64,000 nucleotides of DNA, taken from assembly GCF_902153245.2 (NCBI RefSeq), contig NZ_CABFWF030000010.1, positions 140,560 through 204,559 on the forward strand. The letters are read 5' to 3'. Position 1 is the first letter of the stretch. Every line of letters begins with the position of its first letter. Made by a program: the position numbers and the translations under genes. This document shows positions 1 to 7,889 of the stretch, piece after piece. The notes beneath the pieces were generated by a model. That model was not told where the DNA came from and ran no database searches. It saw nothing but the letters and a program-made list of their open reading frames with translations. Source of the DNA: Pseudorhizobium endolithicum (GTDB taxonomy: Bacteria > Pseudomonadota > Alphaproteobacteria > Rhizobiales > Rhizobiaceae).

Positions 1-498
1 GCCGATGTCCGGTTGATGCAGTTCGTTGATCAGCCCCATGTCCGTGAAGATGTCGGTGTCTCCCATGTGCAGCACGGAGGGTTCGTCATCGAAATGCAGC
101 ATCAGGCCGTTGGCGTTGCCGAGGGAATGGGACACGCCATCTTCTGTGATCTGTGCGGACGAGTGCTGGGCCTGGGTGAAGGTGACGGTGAAGCCGTCGA
201 AGGCAACCGTGCCGCCGGTATTGCCCATGTCGATCTTCGCGACGCCCTTCTTGCCGAGCCAGCCGGCGAGGTCGGCGTTCGCAAGAACGAGGGCGCCGGT
301 TTCCTCTGCGAGCGCAATGGTATCCCCGACGTGATCACCATGGCCGTGGGTGAGAAGGATATGGCTGATGCCTTCGGCTGCGTCCTTCGCATCCAATCCG
401 GCAAATCCGGGATTACCGTTGAAGAACGGATCGATCAGGATCTTCGCCTTGGCCATTTCAAGGCGGAAGGCGGAGTGGCCAAGCCAGGTGATCTTCAT
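1..498 (-). CDS. UPF0173-family metal-dependent hydrolase (3' end beyond window)
   Basis: This is a metallo-beta-lactamase-fold hydrolase of the UPF0173 type; the physiological substrate is unknown for the family. Translation begins [14 protein letters not shown], the usual start of the family. It carries the metal-binding HxHxDH motif as [10 protein letters not shown] near residue 50 and a second metal-site segment [11 protein letters not shown] near residue 144. The ATG at 498 is preceded by GGAG 8 bases upstream. The gene runs off the left edge of the window after about 166 codons of an expected 230 or so, so the C-terminus is not visible. It is divergent from ruvX, with about 115 bp between the two starts that must hold both promoters. 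Confidence 0.88.
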   Translation of the reverse strand, partial: MKITWLGHSAFRLEMAKAKILIDPFFNGNPGFAGLDAKDAAEGISHILLTHGHGDHVGDTIALAEETGALVLANADLAGWLGKKGVAKIDMGNTGGTVAFDGFTVTFTQAQHSSAQITEDGVSHSLGNANGLMLHFDDEPSVLHMGDTDIFTDMGLINELHQPDIG

Positions 499-613
499 GA
501 AAAGTCTCCTCGTAGGTAATGCGAAAACTGTCGGGAATGCTAAAGAGATATCTCAAGGGCGGCCAAATGGAAGCGCGGCCGCCGCAATTTATACGCCGGA
601 GAAAGCCCGTCCG

Positions 614-1105
614 ATGAATGTCCTGACGATCGAAGAGCTCGCCGCCCTGCTTCAGCCGGGCCAGGCCGTAGCCGGTCTGGATCTGGGGACGAAGACGATC
701 GGCCTTGCGATGTCGGACCTCGGCCGGCGCTTCGCCTCGCCCCGCCCGGTGATCAAGCGCGTGAAGTTCACGAAGGATGCCGACATCCTGCTCGACTTCG
801 CCGCGAGGGAGAAGGTCGCGGCCTTCATCATCGGGTTGCCGATGAACATGGACGGGTCCGCCGGTCCCCGTGTCCAGGCGACGCGGGCCTTCGTCCGTTC
901 AATGGGAGAAAAGACTGCCCTTCCCTTCGTCTTCTGGGACGAGCGCCTGTCGACGGTGGCGGCGGAGCGCGCATTACTGGAAATGGATGTCTCCCGCGCC
1001 AAACGAGCCGAGCGGATCGATTCGGCCGCGGCGAGCTTCATCCTTCAGGGCGCTCTCGACAGGCTCTCTTCGCTCGCCGCGAGCTCGCACGACCGCGCCT
1101 CCTGA
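614..1105 (+). CDS. ruvX: Putative pre-16S rRNA nuclease / Holliday junction resolvase-like protein RuvX (YqgF)
   Basis: This is a YqgF-family RNase H-fold nuclease of 163 residues, a normal length. The family is implicated in maturing the 5' end of 16S rRNA, and the older name is putative Holliday junction resolvase. The first acidic motif [15 protein letters not shown] is at residues 21-35, [14 protein letters not shown] lies near residue 80, [13 protein letters not shown] near residue 118, and the C-terminal [10 protein letters not shown] supplies the last acidic residue. The ATG at 614 follows GGAG about 10 bases upstream; an in-frame extension upstream has no family resemblance and was left out. 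The 3' end overlaps the convergent small membrane gene by 61 bp. Confidence 0.9.
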   Translation: MNVLTIEELAALLQPGQAVAGLDLGTKTIGLAMSDLGRRFASPRPVIKRVKFTKDADILLDFAAREKVAAFIIGLPMNMDGSAGPRVQATRAFVRSMGEKTALPFVFWDERLSTVAAERALLEMDVSRAKRAERIDSAAASFILQGALDRLSSLAASSHDRAS

Positions 1106-1374
1106 CGACGTTGCCACCATGCCGCGATGGCCTTGCGGCGCCTGAAAGCGACGATGGCGAAGAGAATCAGGCTGTCGACGACGATCGCGCGGGCCACGAG
1201 CGGCGGGAGGTCGTCTGCGGGGATCCCCAGGATCCCGCTGTAGATCTGGAAGACCAGATCATGAGTCTCGCGGGTCAGCATGAAGAACCCGAAGCTTAGA
1301 TCATAATAGGAGAGGCCGTACCAGCTTCCCAGCAGCAGGATAGGACCGCCCCACAAAATCAGGAACCACTTCAT
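1045..1374 (-). CDS. Small membrane protein, DUF6105-like
   Basis: This is a 109-residue protein of unknown function starting [16 protein letters not shown] first membrane segment covers residues 3-23. The middle contains [10 protein letters not shown] and a polar amphipathic stretch, and a second membrane segment ([18 protein letters not shown]) lies near residues 61-78. A basic tail ends the protein. The pattern resembles rhizobial proteins annotated DUF6105, from memory of the family and not from a search. The ATG at 1374 has a strong Shine-Dalgarno, GGAAGGAGG, 5 bases upstream. The start overlaps the stop of a 42-codon ORF in an ATGA arrangement, which suggests translational coupling. Its 3' end lies antisense to the last 61 bp of ruvX. 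Confidence 0.7.
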   Translation of the reverse strand: MKWFLILWGGPILLLGSWYGLSYYDLSFGFFMLTRETHDLVFQIYSGILGIPADDLPPLVARAIVVDSLILFAIVAFRRRKAIAAWWQRRQEARSCELAASEESLSRAP

Positions 1375-1499
1375 GCGGTCCTCCTTCCAGACTGGACAAA
1401 TCGAACCTCGATCGTCGCCAGCCACCGCAGAAGAGCCATGAGGCTCAAAACCAGTGCGGGAATGGCGATATCCAGTGCCAGAACCGCGAAAAACACCAT
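1371..1499 (-). CDS. Possible small membrane peptide coupled to the DUF6105-like gene
   Basis: This is a 42-codon ORF (MVFFAVLALDIAIPALVL, then a basic C-terminal part) whose stop TGA overlaps the ATG of the downstream membrane-protein gene. Residues 1-24 would form one membrane helix. The stop-start overlap and the placement of the next gene's Shine-Dalgarno inside this ORF are typical of real operons. No good Shine-Dalgarno precedes its ATG, though, and an upstream TTG (5 codons earlier) could be used instead. It is included as plausible, not established. Confidence 0.35.
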   Translation of the reverse strand: MVFFAVLALDIAIPALVLSLMALLRWLATIEVRFVQSGRRTA

Positions 1500-1566
1500 C
1501 GTGCTGATCAGCAATGCAGGACCGGCAGCGGTCGTTCCGTGGGCCAATGGCTCAATCCGTCCATGG

Positions 1567-1582
1567 TTAACACAAGGTTAAC
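1567..1582. promoter_or_regulatory. Full-length CtrA-type box TTAA-N7-TTAAC
   Basis: The sequence TTAA-CACAAGG-TTAAC matches the CtrA consensus TTAA-N7-TTAAC exactly. Read on the other strand it is TTAA-CCTTGTG-TTAAC, so it would fit a promoter in either direction. A further lone GGTTAAC lies at 1630-1636. The box is 68 bp upstream of the small ORF starting at 1499 (minus) and 146 bp upstream of the TetR start at 1728 (plus). CtrA control is an inference from the motif. Confidence 0.45.
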
Positions 1583-1708
1583 CGAACTTAGGCGGATCGC
1601 CGTCCTGCGCAACGCAAACCGCCTTCTATGGTTAACAGCGAGCTTGAGGCTGTGGACAAGAGGCTCGCGCGACACTCGACCAAAGATACAGGTTGACCGA
1701 ACAATTCA

Positions 1709-1726
1709 TTTGGACAACTGTACAAA
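1709..1726. promoter_or_regulatory. Palindromic operator directly before the TetR start codon
   Basis: TTTGGACA-AC-TGTACAAA is an 18-bp near-perfect inverted repeat (7 of 8 positions pair) ending one base before the ATG at 1728. Its size and symmetry suit a dimeric TetR regulator, so the simplest reading is autoregulation of the downstream gene and its operon. Confidence 0.55.
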
Positions 1727-1727
1727 T

Positions 1728-2417
1728 ATGCGATCGAGCGCCAAAGAGACCCTTATCAAGAACGCGGCCGCCCTGTTCTCCCGCAGCGGCTACAATGCCG
1801 TCTCGCTTCGGGACGTGGCGAAGGCTTCCGGCGTGAACGTCGGCAGCCTCACCTACCATTTCGGCTCGAAGGCCAATCTGCTGCGGGAGATCTATGCCCG
1901 CCACACGCTGCCCATGAACGCGCGGCGCCTTGAGCTTCTGGGGGAAGCCCGCCGGATCAGCGATCCGGACGAGCGGCTGATGGCGATTCTCAGGGCCTAT
2001 GTGGTTCCGGCCTTCGTATCGTCCTCCGACGGTGACGGCGGAGGGGCAGAGTTCACCCGCATGCGCGCGGTCCTGTCGGCGGAAGGAAATCCGGATGCCA
2101 AGGCCATCATTGCCGACGCCTTCGACGAGACCAGCCGGACCTTCATCAAGGCGCTGGCGGAATGCGTGCCGGGAGCAGCCCCCGAAAGCCTCGTCTGGCG
2201 CAGCCAGTTCCTGCTCGGCGGGCTCTACTACGCCCTCATCAATCCCGAGCGCATCACCCGCCTCTCCAACGGCACCGTGGACGGCAACAACCGCGATGAA
2301 GCCGTGAAGCAACTGGTCGAGGCGACGTATGCCAGCTTCAAGAGCCTCTCGGGCACAGCCCCAGCCGTGACCGAGGAGCCGGCGAAGGAAAATTCCATCA
2401 GAAAAGCGAGCATGTGA
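1728..2417 (+). CDS. TetR/AcrR-family transcriptional regulator
   Basis: This is a 229-residue DNA-binding repressor of the TetR family. The N-terminal helix-turn-helix is clear: AALFSRSGYNAVSLRDVAKA followed by SGVNVGSLTYHFGSKANLL, about residues 13-52. The long C-terminal ligand domain is not informative about the effector. The ATG at 1728 was chosen because the family domain starts there (MRSSAKETLIKNAA). No Shine-Dalgarno is visible; instead a palindrome lies immediately upstream, so a leaderless or weakly translated mRNA is possible. The stop codon abuts the ATG of the lactonase-like hydrolase, so the two genes form an operon and the regulator probably controls that hydrolase and the binding protein after it. 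Confidence 0.85.
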   Translation: MRSSAKETLIKNAAALFSRSGYNAVSLRDVAKASGVNVGSLTYHFGSKANLLREIYARHTLPMNARRLELLGEARRISDPDERLMAILRAYVVPAFVSSSDGDGGGAEFTRMRAVLSAEGNPDAKAIIADAFDETSRTFIKALAECVPGAAPESLVWRSQFLLGGLYYALINPERITRLSNGTVDGNNRDEAVKQLVEATYASFKSLSGTAPAVTEEPAKENSIRKASM

Positions 2418-3281
2418 ATGACATCTGCCCCGTCCGAAAGCGGCGTGCACAAACGAAAGCCGATCTTTACCGCCCCTCCCCTGAGCTGCGACGCCCACTG
2501 CCACGTGTTCGGGCCGGGAGCCGTCTTCCCCTATGCGCCTGACCGTCGCTACACGCCGGAAGATGCGCCGAAGGAAGCCCTGGCGGCTCTTCATGACCGG
2601 CTCGGCCTGGAGCGGGCGGTTATCGTCCAGGCGAGTTGCCACGGCACCGACAACCGGGCCATGCTGGATGCGATCGCCTGGCGCCCCGACCGGTATCGCG
2701 GCGTCGCCATCGTCGACGACAGCTTTGACGAGAAGGCGCTGCAGGCCCTTGATGACGGGGGCGTGCGCGGCGTGCGGTTCAACTTCGTCAAGCATCTCGG
2801 CGGCGCGCCTGACATGGCCGTCTTCGACCGCGTGATCGACCGCATCAAGGGGCGCGGCTGGCATGTCGTTCTGCATCTCGATGCGATCGACATCGTGCCG
2901 CTTGCCGACATGATCCGCAGGCTCCCCGTTCCTTTCGTGATCGACCACATGGGTCGGGTCGACACGGCACTCGGAACGGACCAGCCGGCATTCCGGTCGC
3001 TACTGGACCTCGCCCGCCGCGAGGACTGCTGGGTCAAGGTCTGCGGCTCCGAACGCATCTCCAGCTATCCCTTCGATGCGGCCCTGCCCTTCGCGCGGGC
3101 GCTGGTGGAAGCGAGCCCGGAGCGGACCCTCTGGGGCACGGATTTTCCACATCCCAATCTCAAGGATCCGGTCGACGAAGCGGATCTTCTCGACCTGGTC
3201 ACCAAGATAGCACCGTCCGTCGAGGGACAGCGGCGCCTGCTCGTCGACAACCCGGCGCGGCTCTACGGCTTTACCACCTGA
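2418..3281 (+). CDS. 2-pyrone-4,6-dicarboxylate lactonase-like amidohydrolase
   Basis: This is a 287-residue TIM-barrel hydrolase of the amidohydrolase superfamily (COG3618 type). The sequence strongly recalls LigI, which opens 2-pyrone-4,6-dicarboxylate in the protocatechuate 4,5-cleavage (lignin-aromatics) pathway. Shared segments are DAHCHVFGPG (residues 25-34), VIVQASCHGTDNRAMLDAI, GVRGVRFNF, PFVIDHMGR and LWGTDFPHPN; the last includes the Asp used as base in LigI. The start abuts the TetR stop with no gap. No other lig/pmd genes are nearby, so the actual substrate could be another lactone or a sulfomuconolactone-type compound. Family placement is strong; the exact substrate is inferred. 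Confidence 0.75.
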   Translation: MTSAPSESGVHKRKPIFTAPPLSCDAHCHVFGPGAVFPYAPDRRYTPEDAPKEALAALHDRLGLERAVIVQASCHGTDNRAMLDAIAWRPDRYRGVAIVDDSFDEKALQALDDGGVRGVRFNFVKHLGGAPDMAVFDRVIDRIKGRGWHVVLHLDAIDIVPLADMIRRLPVPFVIDHMGRVDTALGTDQPAFRSLLDLARREDCWVKVCGSERISSYPFDAALPFARALVEASPERTLWGTDFPHPNLKDPVDEADLLDLVTKIAPSVEGQRRLLVDNPARLYGFTT

Positions 3282-3306
3282 ACAACATCACCTGGAGGAG
3301 GAAGAC

Positions 3307-4314
3307 ATGACAGGAAAAAACAAGCGGCCGGGACTGCTTCGGCGCACGCTTATGAAGGGGCTCGTGCCGGCCATGCTGCTGGCCACTGCGGCGCCCGTCC
3401 CCAGCTGGGCGCAGGAGGACTATCCCAGCCGCGATATCACGCTGGTACTGCCTTTCGGGCCCGGCGGCATCGCCGACATCACCTCGCGCGTGGTCGCAGA
3501 CGCGCTCGGCAAGAAGCTCGGCAAGCAGATCATCATCATGAACCAGCCCGGCGCCGCCGGCTCCGTCGCCGCAAGGGCTGCGTTGAACGCGCCGGCCGAT
3601 GGCTACACGCTTGCGCTTCTCTCCAACGGTACGGCCATCAGCGTTCCGCTTTTCGAGAACCTGCAGTTCGATCCTGTGAAGGATTTCGTGCCCGTCTCGA
3701 GCCTCGCCTATTTCGACTTCGTCTTCGTGGCGAAGAAGGGCGGAAAATTCTCGACACTCGCTGACGTTCTCGCAGCCGCCAAGGCGGAGCGCGGAATGCT
3801 CAATGTCGGCACGATCAATGTGGGCAGCAGCCAGAACCTCGCTGCCGAACTGTTCAAGTCCACGGCCGGGATCGACTTCACGATCGTGCCCTACAAGGCG
3901 ACACCGGATCTTCTCGTAGCTCTGCTGGGCGACGAACTCGACGTGATCGTCGACAGCCAGACGGCGCTGAAGGCAGCGCTGGAGCAGGGCCAGGCCGTCG
4001 CCCTTGCCTCCTCCGGGCCTGAGCGTTCGAAACTGCTCCCGGACCTTGCAACGGCACAGGAACAGGGTGTGGAGGGCTTCGACGTTACGTCCTGGAATGC
4101 CATCTTCGCCCCGACGGGCACGCCTCCCGAAGTGGTCGAGAAGCTGAATGCCACACTCGTGGAGGTCCTGTCAGATCCGGCGATCCAGAAGCGATTCGCG
4201 GAGCTTGGTGTCGAAGCTCGCTCCAGTACGCCGCAGGAAATCGGCGACCGGCTCGCCGCCGACATCGAGAAGTGGGGCGCCGTCATCGAGAAGGCGGGCA
4301 TCCCGAAGCAATAG
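3307..4314 (+). CDS. Tripartite tricarboxylate transporter (Bug/TctC) substrate-binding protein
   Basis: This is a periplasmic binding protein of 335 residues from the Bug/TctC family, which captures carboxylic acids for TctAB permeases or for signalling. The signal peptide is about 35 residues, with a twin-arginine-like RRTLMKG before the hydrophobic core and cleavage expected after PVPSWA. The family pattern YPSRDITLVLPFGPGGIADIT starts the mature protein, followed by GKQIIIMNQPGAAGSVA and DGYTLAL. The Shine-Dalgarno GGAGGAGGAAG is strong. The gene lies 25 bp after the lactonase in the same direction. No TctA or TctB permease gene is present in the window, so it is an orphan binding protein. 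Confidence 0.88.
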   Translation: MTGKNKRPGLLRRTLMKGLVPAMLLATAAPVPSWAQEDYPSRDITLVLPFGPGGIADITSRVVADALGKKLGKQIIIMNQPGAAGSVAARAALNAPADGYTLALLSNGTAISVPLFENLQFDPVKDFVPVSSLAYFDFVFVAKKGGKFSTLADVLAAAKAERGMLNVGTINVGSSQNLAAELFKSTAGIDFTIVPYKATPDLLVALLGDELDVIVDSQTALKAALEQGQAVALASSGPERSKLLPDLATAQEQGVEGFDVTSWNAIFAPTGTPPEVVEKLNATLVEVLSDPAIQKRFAELGVEARSSTPQEIGDRLAADIEKWGAVIEKAGIPKQ

Positions 4315-4353
4315 TCTCCCGAGAGGCGGCTTGGCGGCGCCGCCTCAACCTCG

Positions 4354-4394
4354 CCCGGAAGGTAGAGCGTCCTGCTCGCCTTTCGGGTGCTTTT
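4354..4394 (+). terminator. Putative rho-independent terminator after the TctC gene
   Basis: CCCGGAAGG (4354-4362) pairs with CCTTTCGGG (4379-4387), including one G-U pair that favours the plus-strand RNA, and is followed by TGCTTTTATC. A second GC-rich hairpin (GAGGCGGC at 4323-4330 with GCCGCCTC at 4339-4346) lies just before it. The site separates the plus-strand operon from the convergent TetR gene. Confidence 0.5.
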
Positions 4395-4400
4395 ATCATG

Positions 4401-5045
4401 TCAGCCGTAGATGCCGCGTACCAATCGGCGCACCGAGGCAGCCACCTTTTCCCAGTCCTTTTCGCTGCGCAGCGGGAGGCCGGCGAACTCGCCCGTGGCG
4501 ACGGACGAGATAACCAGGTGCTGGATCGCCGCGAAGAGGATACCGTTGACCGTCTGAGCATCGACACCCTTCGGCGCCGTCAGGCTGCCGCGCATGCGGT
4601 CGAGCCATTTCCCGAGCGCCTTTGAACGCGCCTCGGCCAGCCTGCGCACCTGCGGTGTGTCCTTCGATACCTCCCAGGCCATGATCTTGCACACCAGCGG
4701 ATCGTCCCGCAGCGCCTCCATGTAGAGGAGCGCCAGCCGCTCCATCAGGTCGCCATAGGTCAGCAGGAACATGCCGCCCGTGTCTTCCGGGATACGCTCC
4801 TTCACCCAATCGCCAAGATCCGCGCCGATGGCGTCGAGCAAGCCGTCGAGACCGCCGTAGTACCGGTAGATGAGTTGCTTGTCGCAGCCGGCGCGGCGTG
4901 CGATCGCGTTGATCCCGAACCCCTGGAAACCTTCTTCCGCCAACAGGTTGCGAGCCGCTTTGAAGATCGCGGCCTCGGTCTGGGCGCGATTCTTGATGCG
5001 CTTCTCCGGCACGGGATCGGTGAAAGCTTCCTGTACTGCAAGCAT
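4401..5045 (-). CDS. TetR/AcrR-family transcriptional regulator
   Basis: This is a 214-residue TetR-family regulator. After a short N-terminal arm (MLAVQEAFTDP) comes the DNA-binding domain: AAIFKAARNLLAEEGFQGFG, then INAIARRAGCDKQLIYRYYG, about residues 27-66. The C-terminal domain has no recognisable ligand signature. The ATG at 5045 was preferred over an upstream in-frame start because it has GGAG 9 bases before it and fits the usual family length. It is divergent from the AEC permease with 153 bp between the starts, so the permease is its most likely target. Confidence 0.85.
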   Translation of the reverse strand: MLAVQEAFTDPVPEKRIKNRAQTEAAIFKAARNLLAEEGFQGFGINAIARRAGCDKQLIYRYYGGLDGLLDAIGADLGDWVKERIPEDTGGMFLLTYGDLMERLALLYMEALRDDPLVCKIMAWEVSKDTPQVRRLAEARSKALGKWLDRMRGSLTAPKGVDAQTVNGILFAAIQHLVISSVATGEFAGLPLRSEKDWEKVAASVRRLVRGIYG

Positions 5046-5059
5046 AGACGGCACTCCAA

Positions 5060-5081
5060 CGGCTTGATTGCCGATAAGCCG
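5060..5081. promoter_or_regulatory. Inverted repeat between TetR and the AEC permease
   Basis: CGGCTT (5060-5065) and AAGCCG (5076-5081) form a 6-bp inverted repeat with a 10-bp spacer, 15 bp upstream of the TetR start. It is a possible autoregulatory operator, but the repeat is short and GC-rich, so chance cannot be excluded. Confidence 0.28.
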
Positions 5082-5198
5082 GCGGAAGGCCCGGCACAAT
5101 GCGTCGGCTTTCGCCATTCACAGAAACCGCGCCATTGCCGGAGCGGGACGGGATCGTTAAGGCTCTTCCGCGCGCCTCCCGCCTTGAACCGGTTCCGC

Positions 5199-6134
5199 AT
5201 GCTGATCATCTTCGAAAGTATCCTGCCGATCTTCCTCCTGGTCCTGCTCGGCGTGGCCCTGAAACGCAGTCCGCTCATCAACGGGACCTTCTGGGAGGGG
5301 CTGGAGCAGTGCGGCTACTACGTCCTGTTCCCCGCCCTGCTCTTCCACACGCTGGCGACCGCCGATTTCTCGAGCATGGAAATCGGCGCCATCGGGTTCA
5401 CGGGGGTCGTTGCAGTCCTGCTGATGTGCGCGCTGGTGCTCGCGCTCTGGCTGCCGCTGAAGCGCCTGGCTACTCCCGCCTCATCCTTCAGCTCGGTCTT
5501 CCAGACTGCCACGCGGTGGAATGCCTTCATCGCGCTCGCAATCGCGCAGAAACTCCATGGCGATTACGGCCTGACGGTCGTGGCGCTGGTGATGGCGGTG
5601 ATCATCCTGCCGATCAACTTCATCAATGTCGGCGTCCTGCTCTGGTTTTCGGGGACGCGGACGAGCTATGGCGCTTTCATATTGCGGCTCGTCACCAACC
5701 CGCTGATCATCAGCAGCCTGCTCGGTGTGATGGTCAACCAGGTCGGCATCCCGATCTATTCGCCGTTGATGACGACCGTGGATCTCGTGGCGCGAGCCGC
5801 CCTCAGCCTCGGGCTGATCGCGGTTGGGGCGGGGCTGCGCGTTTCGGATGCCGTCAAGCCGCGGCCCCTGGTCCTGTTTTCAACGGCGCTGAAGCTCGCC
5901 TGCTTCCCAGCCGTGATGATCGGAGCTGCCCTGGTGGCCGGCGTCACCGGCCCGGCATTGGCATTGCTCGGCTTGAGCGCCGGGGTGCCGACCGCCATGA
6001 ATGGCTATATCCTCGCCAAGAAGATGGGCGGCGATGCGGAACTCTACGCCGCCACCGCCACGGTTCAGACCGTGTTTTCCTTCGTGACGATCCCGCTGGT
6101 GCTGATGGTGGCCAGTCAGCTTGCCGCCGGATAG
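5199..6134 (+). CDS. AEC-family (auxin efflux carrier-type) permease
   Basis: This is an integral membrane transporter of 311 residues with about ten hydrophobic segments, beginning MLIIFESILPIFLLVLLGV. The family landmarks are an N-terminal LLGVALKR, the internal SVFQTATRWNAFIALAIA, and a C-terminal half with GLSAGVPTAMNGYILAKKMG and TVQTVFSFVTIPLVL. Bacterial AEC members commonly export or import carboxylates such as malate or malonate; the substrate here is unknown. The Shine-Dalgarno is weak. The 3' end overlaps the convergent acyl-CoA dehydrogenase gene by 19 bp. The divergent TetR gene is the likely regulator. Confidence 0.85.
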   Translation: MLIIFESILPIFLLVLLGVALKRSPLINGTFWEGLEQCGYYVLFPALLFHTLATADFSSMEIGAIGFTGVVAVLLMCALVLALWLPLKRLATPASSFSSVFQTATRWNAFIALAIAQKLHGDYGLTVVALVMAVIILPINFINVGVLLWFSGTRTSYGAFILRLVTNPLIISSLLGVMVNQVGIPIYSPLMTTVDLVARAALSLGLIAVGAGLRVSDAVKPRPLVLFSTALKLACFPAVMIGAALVAGVTGPALALLGLSAGVPTAMNGYILAKKMGGDAELYAATATVQTVFSFVTIPLVLMVASQLAAG

Positions 6135-7768
6135 AGCAGGTCCACGATATAGGCGGCGTCGAAGCGGGCATCCAGCATCCCATAGGTGGAGCGCCAGCCG
6201 CCGGCGAGCCGTGTCTCGAGGAAGGCGTCCGCGATCTTGCCCGCTCCGAGGCGCGCCAGCTCGGCGGCACCGGCCGCCAATGCCAGCTGCTCGACCAGCA
6301 GGCGGGCCGCCCCCTCGTCGGTTTCGCAAAGCGCCATGGCTGCCCGCAGGACCTCGATAGTCTTGCGGCCGGACGCCCCGAGGTCGCGTTCGAAACCGGA
6401 AAGCACGAGCTCGAAAAGGTCCTTCCCACGTGACAGAACGCGCAGGACGTCGAGCGCCATGACATTCCCGGAGCCTTCCCAGATCGCATTGACGGGAGCT
6501 TCCCGGTAATGCCGCGCGACCGGGCGCTCCTCCACATAACCGTTGCCGCCGAGGCACTCCATCGCCTCGTAGATCAGAGACGGCGCGATCTTGCAGTTCC
6601 AGTACTTGATGACCGGCGTCATGACGCGGGCGAAGGCCGCATCGGCCGGGCTGCTTGCCGCCCGATCGAACGCATCGGCCAGCCGGAAGGCCAGCGCGGT
6701 CGCCGCGGCTACATCGAGCGCCATGTCCGCCAATACGCGCGTCATCAGCGGCTGGTCGATGAGGTTCTTGCCGAAGACGCTGCGGCCGCGGCAGTGGTGC
6801 ACGGCTTCGGCCAAGGAAGCCCGCATGATCCCGGCCGACGCCAGGGCGCAGTCGAGCCGCGTCAGCGTCACCATGTCGAGGATGGTGCGGATACCGGCGC
6901 CGGGTTCGCCCAGCAGGTAACCGAAGGCATCGTTGAACTCGACTTCCGACGAGGCGTTGGAGCGGTTGCCGAGCTTGTCCTTCAGCCGCTGGAACTTCAG
7001 TCCATTGGCCGAGCCATCCTCCAGGAGGCGCGGCACGAGGAAGCAGCCGATGCCTTCGTTGGTCTTCGCCAGCATGACGAAGGCGTCGCTCATCGGCGCC
7101 GACATGAACCACTTGTGCCCCGAGAGGCGATAGATGCCTTCGCCTACCCGCTCGGCCGTGGAACGGTTGGCGCGGACATCGGTGCCACCCTGCTTTTCCG
7201 TCATGCCCATGCCGAGCGTGACCGCACTCTTCTGCAGCGCCGGCCGGTTGGACGAGTCGTACTTGCGCGACAGTATCTTCGGCGCCCATTCCTTCTGGAC
7301 GCGCGGCGAGGCCATGAGGGCCGCGACGGAGGCGCTGGTCATCGTCAGCGGGCAAAGATGGCCGCATTCCAGCTGAGCGGTCAGATAGAAACGGGTGGCG
7401 CGCGCCTTGTGCTCGCTGCCCTTTGCCTCGGGAATGCTTTCCCAGACGGACGAATGAAGCCCTATCGACATCGACCGGCGCATCAGCGCGTGCCAGGCGG
7501 GATGGAACTCTACCGTATCCAGCCGCTCGCCGCGAGGCCCGTGGGTACGAAGCTTTGGGGGGCTCTCGTTCGCCATCCGAGCCAGTTCCTGCGCCTCCGG
7601 CGAGGTCGCGTAATGGCCGATCGAATCGAACTCCTCCCGCAGGCTGCGATGCAGGCTTGCGGTAAGATCGACGATCAGGGGATCTGATCGGTATGCGTTG
7701 ATGCCGGACCAGGGTTGTGGCTGGTTCAGTTCGGCAAGCTTTTGTTCGGTCCGGCTTTTCTGTGTCAT
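6116..7768 (-). CDS. AidB-like acyl-CoA dehydrogenase family protein
   Basis: This is a flavoprotein of 550 residues related to E. coli AidB and to the larger, roughly 540-residue acyl-CoA dehydrogenase subfamily. Landmarks are the FAD-contact segment LGMGMTEKQGGTDVRANRST (about 187-206), RLSGHKWFMSAP, the dehydrogenase signature around AMECLGGNGYVEERPVAR, and NAIWEGSGNVMALDVLR near residue 435. AidB takes part in the adaptive response to alkylation and may act on alkylating agents near DNA; other members are ordinary short-chain dehydrogenases, so the role here is open. No ada or alkB gene is adjacent. It is divergent from pyrB with 121 bp between the starts. Confidence 0.85.
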   Translation of the reverse strand: MTQKSRTEQKLAELNQPQPWSGINAYRSDPLIVDLTASLHRSLREEFDSIGHYATSPEAQELARMANESPPKLRTHGPRGERLDTVEFHPAWHALMRRSMSIGLHSSVWESIPEAKGSEHKARATRFYLTAQLECGHLCPLTMTSASVAALMASPRVQKEWAPKILSRKYDSSNRPALQKSAVTLGMGMTEKQGGTDVRANRSTAERVGEGIYRLSGHKWFMSAPMSDAFVMLAKTNEGIGCFLVPRLLEDGSANGLKFQRLKDKLGNRSNASSEVEFNDAFGYLLGEPGAGIRTILDMVTLTRLDCALASAGIMRASLAEAVHHCRGRSVFGKNLIDQPLMTRVLADMALDVAAATALAFRLADAFDRAASSPADAAFARVMTPVIKYWNCKIAPSLIYEAMECLGGNGYVEERPVARHYREAPVNAIWEGSGNVMALDVLRVLSRGKDLFELVLSGFERDLGASGRKTIEVLRAAMALCETDEGAARLLVEQLALAAGAAELARLGAGKIADAFLETRLAGGWRSTYGMLDARFDAAYIVDLLYPAAS

Positions 7769-7889
7769 GCTTGGCTTCTAGCCCGTTTCTCTGAAAAATG
7801 CATGAGGATGACCGGACTTTTCCCGCCCCTTCGCTTGCCGGTTCCCCAGCCAGTCATTATAGACGCCCGAACGCAAGCGGAGACGCCTC

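Noticed and set aside
1632-2948. 438-codon minus-strand frame opposite the TetR-lactonase operon
   Set aside because: Shadow frame with no motif; the plus strand has clear TetR and amidohydrolase domains.
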